Under the pieces are notes generated by a model. The model did no database searches. It worked only from the letters and a program-made list of their open reading frames with translations, and was not told the DNA's origin. From Variovorax sp. PMC12 (GTDB taxonomy: Bacteria > Pseudomonadota > Gammaproteobacteria > Burkholderiales > Burkholderiaceae_C), in the NCBI RefSeq assembly GCF_003019815.1, contig NZ_CP027773.1, positions 2,801,001 to 2,865,000 on the forward strand: 64,000 nucleotides of DNA. The letters are read 5' to 3'. This document shows positions 26,651 to 40,664 of the stretch, one piece after another. The position numbers and the translations under genes were made by a program. The stretch's first letter is position 1. Every line of letters begins with the position of its first letter.

Positions 26651-27147
26651 TTTTTGTTGGCTGTTCCGGCCGACGAGGTATTACCTTCCGCCGCCTTGCT
26701 GTACAGGAACTGACTGATCAGGTTCTCCAGCACCACGGCCGACTGGGTCGCGGTGATGGTGTCGCCTGCCTGCAGGTTCTTGTCGTCGGCGCCCGCCTCG
26801 ATCCCGATGTACTGCTCGCCGAGCAGGCCACTGGTCAGGATCTTCAGAGAGCTGTCCTTGGGAAAACTGTAACGGTTTTGCAAAGCCAGTGTTACGTTGG
26901 CCTGAAAGGTCTTGTCGTTGAAGGAGATCGACTCCACGCGGCCGACCACCACGCCGGCGCTCTTGACCGCGGTCTGGGGCTTGAGCCCGCCGATGTTGTC
27001 GAAGCGCGCCGTCACCGAGTAGGTCTTCTGGAAGTTCAGGCTCAGCAGGTTGGCCGACTGCAGAGCGAGGAACAGCAGCGCAGCCGCGCCGATCAGGACG
27101 AACAGGCCGACCCAGATGTCGTTGTTGGAACGTTGCATGGTTTGCAC
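26647..27147 (-). CDS. mlaD: Phospholipid transporter MCE-domain protein MlaD
   Basis: This 166-residue protein has one N-terminal membrane helix (WVGLFVLIGAAALLFLALQSANL) and a periplasmic MCE domain at about 38-115, with VTARFDNIGGLKPQTAVKSAGVVVGRVESI and GLLGEQYIGIEAGADDKNL. MlaD forms a hexameric ring on MlaE and binds phospholipid. The tail SKAAEGNTSSAGTANKK is polar and short. It lies 29 bp after mlaE. Confidence 0.96.
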   Translation of the reverse strand: MQTMQRSNNDIWVGLFVLIGAAALLFLALQSANLLSLNFQKTYSVTARFDNIGGLKPQTAVKSAGVVVGRVESISFNDKTFQANVTLALQNRYSFPKDSSLKILTSGLLGEQYIGIEAGADDKNLQAGDTITATQSAVVLENLISQFLYSKAAEGNTSSAGTANKK

Positions 27148-27176
27148 TCTCTAGAACGATTGGGGCCCGGCCCCTT

Positions 27177-27959
27177 TTAGATACTGAACATCATGGCGGT
27201 GAGCAGGAAATCGAGCCCCAGTACCGCCAACGACGCCGTGACCACAGTTTTGGTGGTCGCCCGCGAAACGCCCTCGGGCGTGGGCTGGGCCTCGTAGCCC
27301 TGCAGCAGCGCGATGAAAGTGACGGTGAAGCCGAACACGATGCTCTTGATGACGCCGTTGCCGACGTCGCGCCACACATCGACGCCGCCCTGCATCTGGC
27401 CCCAGAACGCGCCCGGGTCGACGCCCAGCATCAGCACGCCCACCACGTAGCCGCCCATGATGCCGACCGCGCTGAACACCGCCGCCAGCAAGGGCATGGT
27501 GATGACGCCGGCCCAGAAACGCGGCGCAAGGATGCGCTGCACCGGATCGACCGCCATCATTTCCATGGCGCTCAGCTGCTCGTCGGCCTTCATGAGGCCG
27601 ATTTCTGCGGTGAGGGAAGTACCGGCGCGCCCGGTGAACAGCAGCGCCGCCACCACGGGGCCCAATTCGCGCACCAGGCTCAGCGTGACCAGCAGGCCCA
27701 GCGCCTCGGACGATCCGTACCGCTGCAGCGCGTAATACATCTGCAGCCCCAGCACGAATCCCACGAAGAGCCCCGACACGCCGATTATGGCGAGCGAGTA
27801 GTTGCCCAGGAAATGGATCTGGTCGCGCACCAGGCCGAAGCGCCGCATGATCCGCGCGCCGGGGCCGACCAGGCGCATGAAGAGCTTCGCGCCGTGGCCC
27901 AGGTTGGCCAGATGGCTGCGCACCGCAAAGCCGACATCGGCAGGCTTCCACCAACTCAT
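27177..27959 (-). CDS. mlaE: Phospholipid ABC transporter permease MlaE
   Basis: This 260-residue permease is of the MlaE/Trigalactosyldiacylglycerol-1 family, with five or six helices. Typical blocks are IIGVSGLFVGFVLGLQMYYAL, LVRELGPVVAALLFTGRAGTSLTAEIGLMKADEQLSAMEMM and the C-terminal TTKTVVTASLAVLGLDFLLTAMMF. It forms the membrane core of MlaFEDB. The start overlaps the mlaF stop by 4 bp. Confidence 0.97.
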   Translation of the reverse strand: MSWWKPADVGFAVRSHLANLGHGAKLFMRLVGPGARIMRRFGLVRDQIHFLGNYSLAIIGVSGLFVGFVLGLQMYYALQRYGSSEALGLLVTLSLVRELGPVVAALLFTGRAGTSLTAEIGLMKADEQLSAMEMMAVDPVQRILAPRFWAGVITMPLLAAVFSAVGIMGGYVVGVLMLGVDPGAFWGQMQGGVDVWRDVGNGVIKSIVFGFTVTFIALLQGYEAQPTPEGVSRATTKTVVTASLAVLGLDFLLTAMMFSI

Positions 27960-28783
27960 GAGCGGCCCCCTTCGACATTGCCGAAATCGGCTTCGATGCT
28001 GACGCCGGGGTAGTGGAAACGAACCGGCCCGTCGGGCAGCGCATTCACGAACTGGTGCACCAGCGGATCGTCGCTGTTGCGCACGTCGTCGGGGGCGCCC
28101 TGCGCCGCGATGCCGCCGTTGGCCAGGATGATCACGTGATCGGCGATGCGGAAGGTCTCCTCCAGGTCGTGCGACACGATGATGCTGGTGAGCCCGAGCG
28201 TGTCGTTGAGCTGCCGGATCAGCCGCGCGGCGGTGCCGAGCGAGATCGGGTCCAGCCCGGCGAAGGGCTCGTCGTACATCACGAGGTCGGGGTCCAGCGC
28301 GATCGCGCGTGCCAGCGCCACCCGGCGCGCCATGCCGCCCGAGACCTCGCTGGGCATCAGGTCGCGCGCGCCGCGCAGGCCGACCGCGTCGAGCTTCATG
28401 AGCACGATGTCGCGCACCAGCGCTTCGGAGAGTTGTGTGTGCTCACGCAGCGGGAAAGCCACGTTGTCGAACACGCTCATGTCGGTGAACAGCGCGCCGA
28501 ACTGGAAGAGCATGCCCATGCGCCGACGCGCCGCATAGAGCGCCTTCGCGTCGAACCTGACGACGTCCTGACCATCGAAAAGAACCGCGCCGCGCTGTGC
28601 GCGCTGCTGCCCGCCGATCAACCGCAGGACCGTGGTCTTGCCGCCACCCGAAGCGCCCATGAGCGCCGTCACCTTGCCGCGCGGCACACTGAAGGACACG
28701 CCGTCGAGGATGGCGCGCGCACCGTAGCCGAACGTGACGTCGCGAAACTCTACGAAAGGATGTGGCTGTGTAGCAGGGTCCAT
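27956..28783 (-). CDS. mlaF: Phospholipid ABC transporter ATPase MlaF
   Basis: From MDPATQPHP the protein has 275 residues, with Walker A GASGGGKT, signature VSGGMARRVALARA, Walker B LVMYDEPFAGLD and switch VSHDLEETF. It powers the Mla phospholipid system. The start is not certain: the frame remains open upstream with further ATGs at 28816 (MLERAP) and beyond. A terminator hairpin for gltD lies in that stretch and ends 6 bases before the chosen ATG. No good Shine-Dalgarno precedes any candidate. Confidence 0.93.
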   Translation of the reverse strand: MDPATQPHPFVEFRDVTFGYGARAILDGVSFSVPRGKVTALMGASGGGKTTVLRLIGGQQRAQRGAVLFDGQDVVRFDAKALYAARRRMGMLFQFGALFTDMSVFDNVAFPLREHTQLSEALVRDIVLMKLDAVGLRGARDLMPSEVSGGMARRVALARAIALDPDLVMYDEPFAGLDPISLGTAARLIRQLNDTLGLTSIIVSHDLEETFRIADHVIILANGGIAAQGAPDDVRNSDDPLVHQFVNALPDGPVRFHYPGVSIEADFGNVEGGRS

Positions 28784-28789
28784 CTCAAT

Positions 28790-28822
28790 AAAAAAGCCGG
28801 GCGCCCTTTCAAGCATCCCGGC
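28790..28822 (-). terminator. Intrinsic terminator after gltD, abutting mlaF
   Basis: On the minus strand GCCGGG and CCCGGC form a 6-bp stem around a 15-base loop and are followed directly by TTTTTT. It lies 61 bp after the gltD stop and the T-run ends 6 bases before the presumed mlaF ATG. It should end gltBD transcripts, but its placement also makes it part of any mRNA that starts further upstream for mlaF. Confidence 0.7.
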
Positions 28823-28883
28823 ATGCGGTTTTGCAGCGGATGATAACGGGGCCGCGACGGCGACCACGAAACTGAAACAAAAT

Positions 28884-30362
<1,479 letters not shown>

Positions 30363-30396
30363 CGTGCTTTCCTTTGTTCTCTGTACTCGTGGGCGC

Positions 30397-35154
<4,758 letters not shown>

Positions 35155-35187
35155 GGGCGCGCTCCTTCAGTTTTCGCAGGGAAAGGG

Positions 35188-35216
35188 AGCATATTGCGAT
35201 GCACAAAGAATGCCAA
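35188..35216 (-). promoter_or_regulatory. Putative sigma-70 promoter of gltBD
   Basis: On the minus strand TTGGCA (35216-35211) and TATGCT (35193-35188) are separated by exactly 17 bp. Transcription would start near 35181, giving a leader of about 27 bases that includes GAAGGAG before the gltB ATG. A palindromic AT-rich element lies immediately upstream of the -35 box. Confidence 0.55.
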
Positions 35217-35220
35217 ACAC

Positions 35221-35289
35221 TTTAATGGGGGTCAGATTCGAATTAAATGTTGAGTTTTCTTGTCAGAATTTAATTGGGGACGCATTAAA
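35221..35289. repeat. AT-rich palindromic element next to the RAYT gene
   Basis: In GC-rich surroundings this stretch is AT-rich and imperfectly palindromic. The inner arms AATTAAAT (35241-35248) and ATTTAATT (35268-35275) are exact complements, and the outer arms TTTAATG (35221-35227) and CATTAAA (35283-35289) also pair. GGGGGTC and GGGGAC motifs flank the inner arms. It lies 50 bp beyond the 3' end of a REP-associated transposase gene, as expected of a REP/BIME-like substrate of that enzyme. Confidence 0.6.
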
Positions 35290-35339
35290 AAAGGTAGCAG
35301 AAGCCTGAGACAGATCAATGGCTTGGCGCCGATCCGCCT

Positions 35340-36035
35340 TCAGGAAACAGTGCCTGAAGGCGGCCGGCCCGCCTTGGCCTTCACCACCCGCCGCTCCGTC
35401 GACTTCTGCAAAGTGCCCAGAAAATCATCATCGCCCGCCGCCCAGCCGCGCAGGGTGGCCTCGGTGAGCGCATCCTGGTCGGCCATGCGTACGCCGGCGC
35501 GCACCAACTCGACATAGGCGGCCTCGCGCGCGAACGGCGTATTGCCGAGCTCCCAGTACAACGGGTGCGGCGTCAGCAGCTTGTCGTGCCGCAGCCCTGC
35601 GTAGTGGCCGTGGCTGGACCAGGGAAAGTCGCGCGCGTCGGCCACCATGCCGGCCCGCACCGGGTTGAGGTCGATGTAGGCCATGCAGGTCAGCAGGTAG
35701 CGCTCGGTCTGGATCAGCGTCGACCTGTAGCGCCCTTCCCACAGGGTGCCGCTGCGGCCGTGGCGGTCATTGAAGTAGCGCACGTAGCTGCGCCCCACCG
35801 ACTGCATGAACTGCGGCAGGCCGGTGGCGCTGTCGGGCGTCGCCAGCAGGTGGAAGTGGTTGTCCATCAGCACGTAGGCATGCACCGCGACGCGGAAGCG
35901 CACGGCGTTGTCGGCCATCAGCGCGAGCAGCTTCTCGTGGTCCGCCCGGTCCACGAAGATCGGCTGGCGGTTGTTGCCGCGCTGGATCACGTGGTGCGGC
36001 ATGCCTGCCAGGGTGAGACGGGGAAGACGGGCCAT
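35340..36035 (-). CDS. REP-associated tyrosine transposase (RAYT, Y1_Tnp/IS200-like domain)
   Basis: This 231-residue protein has the IS200/Y1 HUH fold: GMPHHVIQRGNNRQPIF at the N-terminus, the HUH motif H60-F-H62 in LMDNHFHLL, and RSYVRYFNDRHGRSGTLWEGRY with candidate nucleophiles Y84 or Y87. The RAYT hallmark YIDLNPVRAGMV with PWSSHGHYAG follows. Such single-copy domesticated transposases cut and spread REP palindromes. It looks intact. No IS200 left/right ends or tnpB are present. It separates gltB from the methyltransferase/dgt block. Confidence 0.93.
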   Translation of the reverse strand: MARLPRLTLAGMPHHVIQRGNNRQPIFVDRADHEKLLALMADNAVRFRVAVHAYVLMDNHFHLLATPDSATGLPQFMQSVGRSYVRYFNDRHGRSGTLWEGRYRSTLIQTERYLLTCMAYIDLNPVRAGMVADARDFPWSSHGHYAGLRHDKLLTPHPLYWELGNTPFAREAAYVELVRAGVRMADQDALTEATLRGWAAGDDDFLGTLQKSTERRVVKAKAGRPPSGTVS

Positions 36036-36103
36036 GGATGGTGTTGACGCTCGGGACTTGTATGCTAAGCGGCCCGTTTACAAACAATTGGTGGGAGCCG
36101 CGA

Positions 36104-36841
36104 ATGTTCAAGCTTTTCAAGGAATTGATCGATTCGGTGAAGGAAGGCATGGCGGAGGGAAGGGCCGAACTGGCGCAGGAAGCCGCCGAGCGCGAGGCGA
36201 AGCTGCAGGAAACCGGTGCGGCGCTGGACGCGCGCCTCGCCGCCTCGTCCCGCTTCGAGAACTTCGCCGTGGCGCTGGCGGCCGTGTACCGGGAGACCTT
36301 CGCGTCCGACCTGCGGGAGGCCGAGGAAGCCCGTCGCAGCGCGGTGCATCTGCTGTGCATCGGCATTGCAGACAAGGAGATCGAGCCCTGGAAGAAGCTG
36401 CTGGACCGCGACTTCTCCGTCACGGACGGCGAAAGCGCCGAAGCCACGGTGGCAACCATCGCCGGCGACCTCCCCTCCCAGCCCAACGACGGCGACCTGG
36501 CGCTGTGGATCGGCCGCGCCAGCCACCTCGCCACGGGCGCGGCGGCAGTCGGCCATGTGGAAGCCCATACGGCACTGGCGTGGCTGGTGCCCGTCGTGGA
36601 ACTGGCCGTCGAGCGTTTCAGCGGCTGGGACGACTACGCACGCAACTTCCTCGCGGGCGAACGCGACGCGCCGGGTAGCAATTTCGTCGGGCGCAAGCTC
36701 CTGGCTTCAGTGACGGAGAAACTGCTCGAAAACGAGCGCAGTCCCTGGAAGACCGTGGCCTGGCCCACGCGGGACGAGCTGCCCGCCCTGCTGGCCTCAC
36801 GTCCCGCCCGAGAGAACACCGCGGGGCTCAGCCCAGCTTGA
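36104..36841 (+). CDS. Hypothetical protein, no family recognised with certainty
   Basis: This 245-residue soluble protein has no signal peptide. The first 45 residues are charged and predicted helical/coiled (LFKELIDSVKEGMAEGRAELAQEAAEREAKLQET). A mostly alpha-helical body follows, and near residues 180-215 a segment GWDDYARNFLAGER and LLENERSPWKTVAWP faintly resembles DUF1266 proteins. The ATG follows GGTGGGAG by 7 bases, a good ribosome-binding site. It is a lone plus-strand gene whose 3' end overlaps the convergent methyltransferase gene by 14 bp, next to the RAYT gene. Confidence 0.65.
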   Translation: MFKLFKELIDSVKEGMAEGRAELAQEAAEREAKLQETGAALDARLAASSRFENFAVALAAVYRETFASDLREAEEARRSAVHLLCIGIADKEIEPWKKLLDRDFSVTDGESAEATVATIAGDLPSQPNDGDLALWIGRASHLATGAAAVGHVEAHTALAWLVPVVELAVERFSGWDDYARNFLAGERDAPGSNFVGRKLLASVTEKLLENERSPWKTVAWPTRDELPALLASRPARENTAGLSPA

Positions 36842-37712
36842 AGCGCGTGTCGCCCAGCGCGTCGAGCCCGAACTGCGACAGCAGCTCGCCCAGGCGCGCC
36901 GCCGCGCTCGCCTTGCGCTGGCCCGTGTAGCGCGCCAGGATCAGCTCGTTCTTCATGCTGTGCTCCCAGCCGACCAGTTCGGTGACGGTGACGCTGTAGC
37001 CGTTGGCTTCCAGATACAGGCAGCGCAGCACGTTGGTGAGCTGGCTGCCGATCTCGCGCGTATGCAGCGGATGGCGCCACAGCTCGGCCAGCGGGGTGCG
37101 CGAGAGCGCCAGCGCCTTGGTCTCGCGCAGGCAGGCGGCCACTTCGGCCTGGCAGCAGGGCACCAGCACCATGCAGCGTGCTTTCTTGGCGAGGCCGAAG
37201 GCAATGGCGTCGTCGGTGGCCGTATCGCAGGCATGCAGCGCGGTGACGACGTCGATCTGCGCCGGCAGCTCGCTCGCCTGCGCGGATTCGGCCACGGTGA
37301 GATTCAGGAACGACATGCGGCCGAAACCCAGCCGCTGGGCCAGGGCGCGCGAGCGCTCGACCAGCTCGCTGCGCGTCTCGATGCCGTACACATGCCCGCC
37401 CTGCCGCGCGCGGAAGAACAGGTCATAGATGATGAAGCCCAGGTACGACTTGCCCGCGCCATGGTCGGCCAGCGTGGCCCCGGCGCCTTCTTCCGGCAGC
37501 TCGCGCAGCAGCTGCTCGATGAACTGGAACAGGTGGTAGACCTGCTTGAGCTTGCGCCGCGAATCCTGGTTGAGCCGGCCCTCGCGGGTGAGGATGTGCA
37601 GCTCCTTGAGCAGCTCCACCGACTGGCCAGGCTTCAGCACTTCGGCCAGCTCGGCGTCGGCCTTGGCGAGCTTGTTGGTCTTTGCAGCCTTGGGGGCGAA
37701 TCTGGTGTTCAT
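36828..37712 (-). CDS. SAM-dependent methyltransferase (Methyltransf_32-like)
   Basis: This 294-residue protein has a basic, Ala/Lys-rich N-terminus, a helical leader (QVYHLFQFIEQLLRELP) and a Rossmann methyltransferase domain. Its motif I is LADHGAGKSYLGFIIYDL, with an acidic motif II (VYGIETRSELVERS). The family-typical DVVTALHACDTATDDAI and VPCCQAE follow, as in GSTCD/Methyltransf_32 proteins, which may act on RNA. The substrate is unknown. The start overlaps the DUF1415 stop by 4 bp. Confidence 0.82.
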   Translation of the reverse strand: MNTRFAPKAAKTNKLAKADAELAEVLKPGQSVELLKELHILTREGRLNQDSRRKLKQVYHLFQFIEQLLRELPEEGAGATLADHGAGKSYLGFIIYDLFFRARQGGHVYGIETRSELVERSRALAQRLGFGRMSFLNLTVAESAQASELPAQIDVVTALHACDTATDDAIAFGLAKKARCMVLVPCCQAEVAACLRETKALALSRTPLAELWRHPLHTREIGSQLTNVLRCLYLEANGYSVTVTELVGWEHSMKNELILARYTGQRKASAAARLGELLSQFGLDALGDTRFKLG

Positions 37713-38284
37713 GGCTTGGCACTCCCGGGGCCGACGTCGAGCGCCGCCCAGCCCGTCCGGCCGAGAGCTTCGAGCGTGTCGATGTTGCGCTCGAAGATCG
37801 CCTCCGCCTCGGGAAACGCATCGACCGCGCGGTCCACGCTCTCCTCGCGCAGCAGGTGCAGCGTGGGATACGGCGCGCGGTTGGTGGCGTTGCCGATGTC
37901 GTCCGGCTCCGTGCCGGCGAACTGGAATTGCGGATGGAAGCTCGCCAGCTGGAACACGCCGTCGAAACCTGCGCGGGCGAGCCGGCGCTCGGCACGCGCC
38001 GTGAAATCGTTGAAATCCAGAAAATCGGCCAAGGTGTTCGGTGCAATCAAAAGGGTGGTGTCGCGCACGGCGGCGTCGAGCGCCGCGAGGTCTCTGGCTT
38101 CGGCCAGCAGCGCGTCCATCAGGTCGGCTTCTTCGGCGGATTCGTACACGGCGTAGTGGATCTGCCCCTTCACGTGCACCGCCTTCGCAAAGGGGCACAG
38201 GTTCAGGCCGATCACCGCGCGTTCGAGCCAGCGCCGCATGTCGGCGCAGGCCTGGGCGGCCCCGATTGTCGCCGGGCCGCTCAT
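37709..38284 (-). CDS. DUF1415 family protein
   Basis: This 191-residue protein matches DUF1415: LERAVIGLNLCPFAKAV near residue 19, LADFLDFNDFTARAERRLA, then the block FQLASFHPQFQFAGTEPDDIGNATNRAPYPTLHLLREESVDRA. The function is unknown. It is soluble. Its start overlaps the MFS transporter stop by 4 bp and its stop overlaps the methyltransferase start by 4 bp. Confidence 0.88.
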   Translation of the reverse strand: MSGPATIGAAQACADMRRWLERAVIGLNLCPFAKAVHVKGQIHYAVYESAEEADLMDALLAEARDLAALDAAVRDTTLLIAPNTLADFLDFNDFTARAERRLARAGFDGVFQLASFHPQFQFAGTEPDDIGNATNRAPYPTLHLLREESVDRAVDAFPEAEAIFERNIDTLEALGRTGWAALDVGPGSAKP

Positions 38285-39537
38285 GCCATCCCCGCCGCAG
38301 GGCGAATCCGCCCCAGTCGCCGCGCGATCGTCATGCCGACCAGCGAGCAGGCCAGCGTGGCCGCCCAGGTCCAGTGCCAGCCGCCGACGCGATGCGCCAC
38401 CCAGGCGACCGCCGGCGGCGCCAGGAACTGGCCCAGCGAGGAGGCCTGCTGCATCAGGCCGACGGTGGTGGACACCGTGGCCGGCCCGGGCGCGAACCGC
38501 ACGCCGAGCAGAAACAGCGTCGCCGGCACCATGCCCCCGCCCAGCGAGAAGGCGCAGACCGCGACGTAGCGCAGCGCAGGCGGCAGGCCCAGCGCATCGG
38601 CGCCCTGCCCGGCCTGGGCGAAAGCCGCGACGCCGCCGAGCGCCATCGCGAGGAAGCCCCATTGGAGCAGCCGCTCGGGCGCCATGCCGCGCTGCAGCCA
38701 GCGGCCGCCGGCAATGTTGCCGACGATGTTCATGGCGGCTGCCAGCGCGGTCAGCAAGGCATTCCAGCCGGCCGGCACGCCGGCGCCGGCATAGATGGCC
38801 GGAAGAAAGCCGATCACCGCCATCCATTGGGCGGAGTAGACGGCGAAAGTCAGCGCGACCAGCCAGGGCGCGCGCGCACCCACCGTGGCGCGCAGCCGGG
38901 ACGACCATGCCGTCGAAGCGCCGCCCGCAGCGGCCGGGCGCAGCCGGTCGGCCGGCACCGCCAGCCAGAGCCAGAGCGCGGCCAGGGCGGAAACCACCGA
39001 CAGCGCCCACCACCAGTCCGGCCATCCGCCCCAGCCGATCAGGGCCGGCCCGACCAACAGCGCCAGCGCAACGCCGAGCGGCATGTAGGCGCCCCAGAGC
39101 CCCAGCGCGGCCTTGTCGGCGCCCGGGGGCGTCAAGGCGCGGATCAAGCCCGGGCCCGGCATGACGGTCAGCAGAAAACCCACGCCTTCGACGGCCCGCA
39201 GCACAAGCAGCCACCGCACCGCATGGGAGCCTTCCACCGCGACGCTGCCGACCCAGCCGCCCAGCAGGCTGGCGACCGTCAGGACCACGAGCCCCGTCAG
39301 CATGCTGCGCCGCAGGCCGATGCTGTCGGCCGCGAGCCCGGCAACCAGCCCCAGCGTCATGCTGGCGACCTGTACCAGCGACAGCAGGAAGCCAGCCTCG
39401 ACCAGCCCGATGCCCAGCGAAGCCTGCAGCGCGGGCACCGCGGGCGGCAGCTTGCCGAGGTGCAAGGCGCCGCTGACGCCACCCAGCAGCACGGCAAAAG
39501 CGGCAACCGGAACACGGGGACGCGCGGCGTTGCTCAC
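38281..39537 (-). CDS. MFS transporter (CynX/NIMT-like)
   Basis: This 418-residue protein has twelve membrane segments. The loop GLAADSIGLRRSMLTGL stands at the TM2-3 position, RAVEGVGFLLTVMPGPGLI in TM4-5, and GLWGAYMPLGVALALLVGPALIGWGGWPDWW follows, as in cyanate/nitroimidazole-type MFS proteins. The substrate is unknown. It overlaps dgt upstream and the DUF1415 gene downstream by 4 bp each. Confidence 0.87.
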   Translation of the reverse strand: MSNAARPRVPVAAFAVLLGGVSGALHLGKLPPAVPALQASLGIGLVEAGFLLSLVQVASMTLGLVAGLAADSIGLRRSMLTGLVVLTVASLLGGWVGSVAVEGSHAVRWLLVLRAVEGVGFLLTVMPGPGLIRALTPPGADKAALGLWGAYMPLGVALALLVGPALIGWGGWPDWWWALSVVSALAALWLWLAVPADRLRPAAAGGASTAWSSRLRATVGARAPWLVALTFAVYSAQWMAVIGFLPAIYAGAGVPAGWNALLTALAAAMNIVGNIAGGRWLQRGMAPERLLQWGFLAMALGGVAAFAQAGQGADALGLPPALRYVAVCAFSLGGGMVPATLFLLGVRFAPGPATVSTTVGLMQQASSLGQFLAPPAVAWVAHRVGGWHWTWAATLACSLVGMTIARRLGRIRPAAGMA

Positions 39538-40664
39538 GCGATCCCCCGCCGTCCGGTGAGCCTTTCATGCTCGCGCACGGCGAAGCGGTCGGTCATGCCG
39601 GCGATGTAGTCGGCCACCGCGCGGGGCCGGTCGCGGCGGTCGGCGTACGAGGCGGGCATTTCGCCGCCGCGCTCGATGTAGGCGTCGAACAGCTCCCGCA
39701 CCACCTGCTGCGCCTGGTCGGTGGTCTGGGTGACTTGCGGATGGCGGTACAGGTTGCGAAACAGAAAGCGCTTGAGCGCTTCGGATTGCGCCTGCATCGT
39801 CTCGCTGAAGGCGACGAGAGGCGGGGCATGCCGCACGGCGTCGGCATCGGCCGGTGCAACGGCTTCAATCGCAGCGCGCGTCGTGTCGATCACGTCGTAG
39901 ACCTGGGCGCTGAGCATGCGCCGGATGGTCTCGTAGAGCACGCGGCGGCCCTGCAGCCGGGGGTATTCGGCGAGCGCTTCACGGCGGTAGCGCTCGAACA
40001 GCTCCACTTCGCCCAGTTGCTCGACGCCGATGAGCCCGGAACGCACGCCGTCGTCGATGTCGTGCGCGTTGTAGGCGATGGCGTCGGCCAGGTTGCACAG
40101 CTGCGCCTCCAGGCCCGGCTGCGTACGGTCGAGGAAGCGGCGGGCCACGCCATGGGGCTCGGCCGCCTCCAGCCGTTCGGCATTGGCGCGCGAGCAGTGC
40201 TTCAGGATGCCTTCGCGCGTCTCGAAGCTCAGGTTCAGGCCGTCGTACTGCGGATAGCGATGCTCCAGCGCATCGACCACGCGCAGGCTCTGCAGGTTGT
40301 GCTCGAAGCCGCCGTGCTCGGCCATGCAATCGTTGAGCGCATCCTGGCCCGCATGGCCGAAGGGCGTGTGGCCCAGGTCGTGGGCCAGCGCGATCGCCTC
40401 GACCAGGTCTTCGTTGAGGCGCAGGGCGCGGGCAATCGACCGCCCCAGTTGCGCAACCTCCAGCGAATGCGTGAGCCGCGTGCGGAACAGGTCGCCTTCA
40501 TGGTTCAGGAAGACCTGCGTCTTGTAGACCAGCCGGCGGAAGGCAGTGGAATGCACGATGCGGTCGCGGTCGCGCTGGAAGGCGTCGCGCGTGGGCGCGG
40601 GCGGCTCCGCATGGCGCCTGCCGCGCGACTGCGCGGGCTGGCAGGCATAGGCCGCGAGGCTCAT
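39534..40664 (-). CDS. dgt: Deoxyguanosinetriphosphate triphosphohydrolase-like protein (Dgt)
   Basis: This 376-residue HD-domain protein resembles short-form dGTPases. The metal site includes H66 in RLTHSLEVAQLGR, H95-D96 in ALAHDLGHTPFGH and a distal Asp in LADAIAYNAHDIDDG. It removes the whole triphosphate from dNTPs, controlling pool balance. The start MSLAAYAC overlaps the aroB stop by 4 bp. An upstream in-frame extension lies wholly inside aroB and is not coding. Confidence 0.94.
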   Translation of the reverse strand: MSLAAYACQPAQSRGRRHAEPPAPTRDAFQRDRDRIVHSTAFRRLVYKTQVFLNHEGDLFRTRLTHSLEVAQLGRSIARALRLNEDLVEAIALAHDLGHTPFGHAGQDALNDCMAEHGGFEHNLQSLRVVDALEHRYPQYDGLNLSFETREGILKHCSRANAERLEAAEPHGVARRFLDRTQPGLEAQLCNLADAIAYNAHDIDDGVRSGLIGVEQLGEVELFERYRREALAEYPRLQGRRVLYETIRRMLSAQVYDVIDTTRAAIEAVAPADADAVRHAPPLVAFSETMQAQSEALKRFLFRNLYRHPQVTQTTDQAQQVVRELFDAYIERGGEMPASYADRRDRPRAVADYIAGMTDRFAVREHERLTGRRGIA

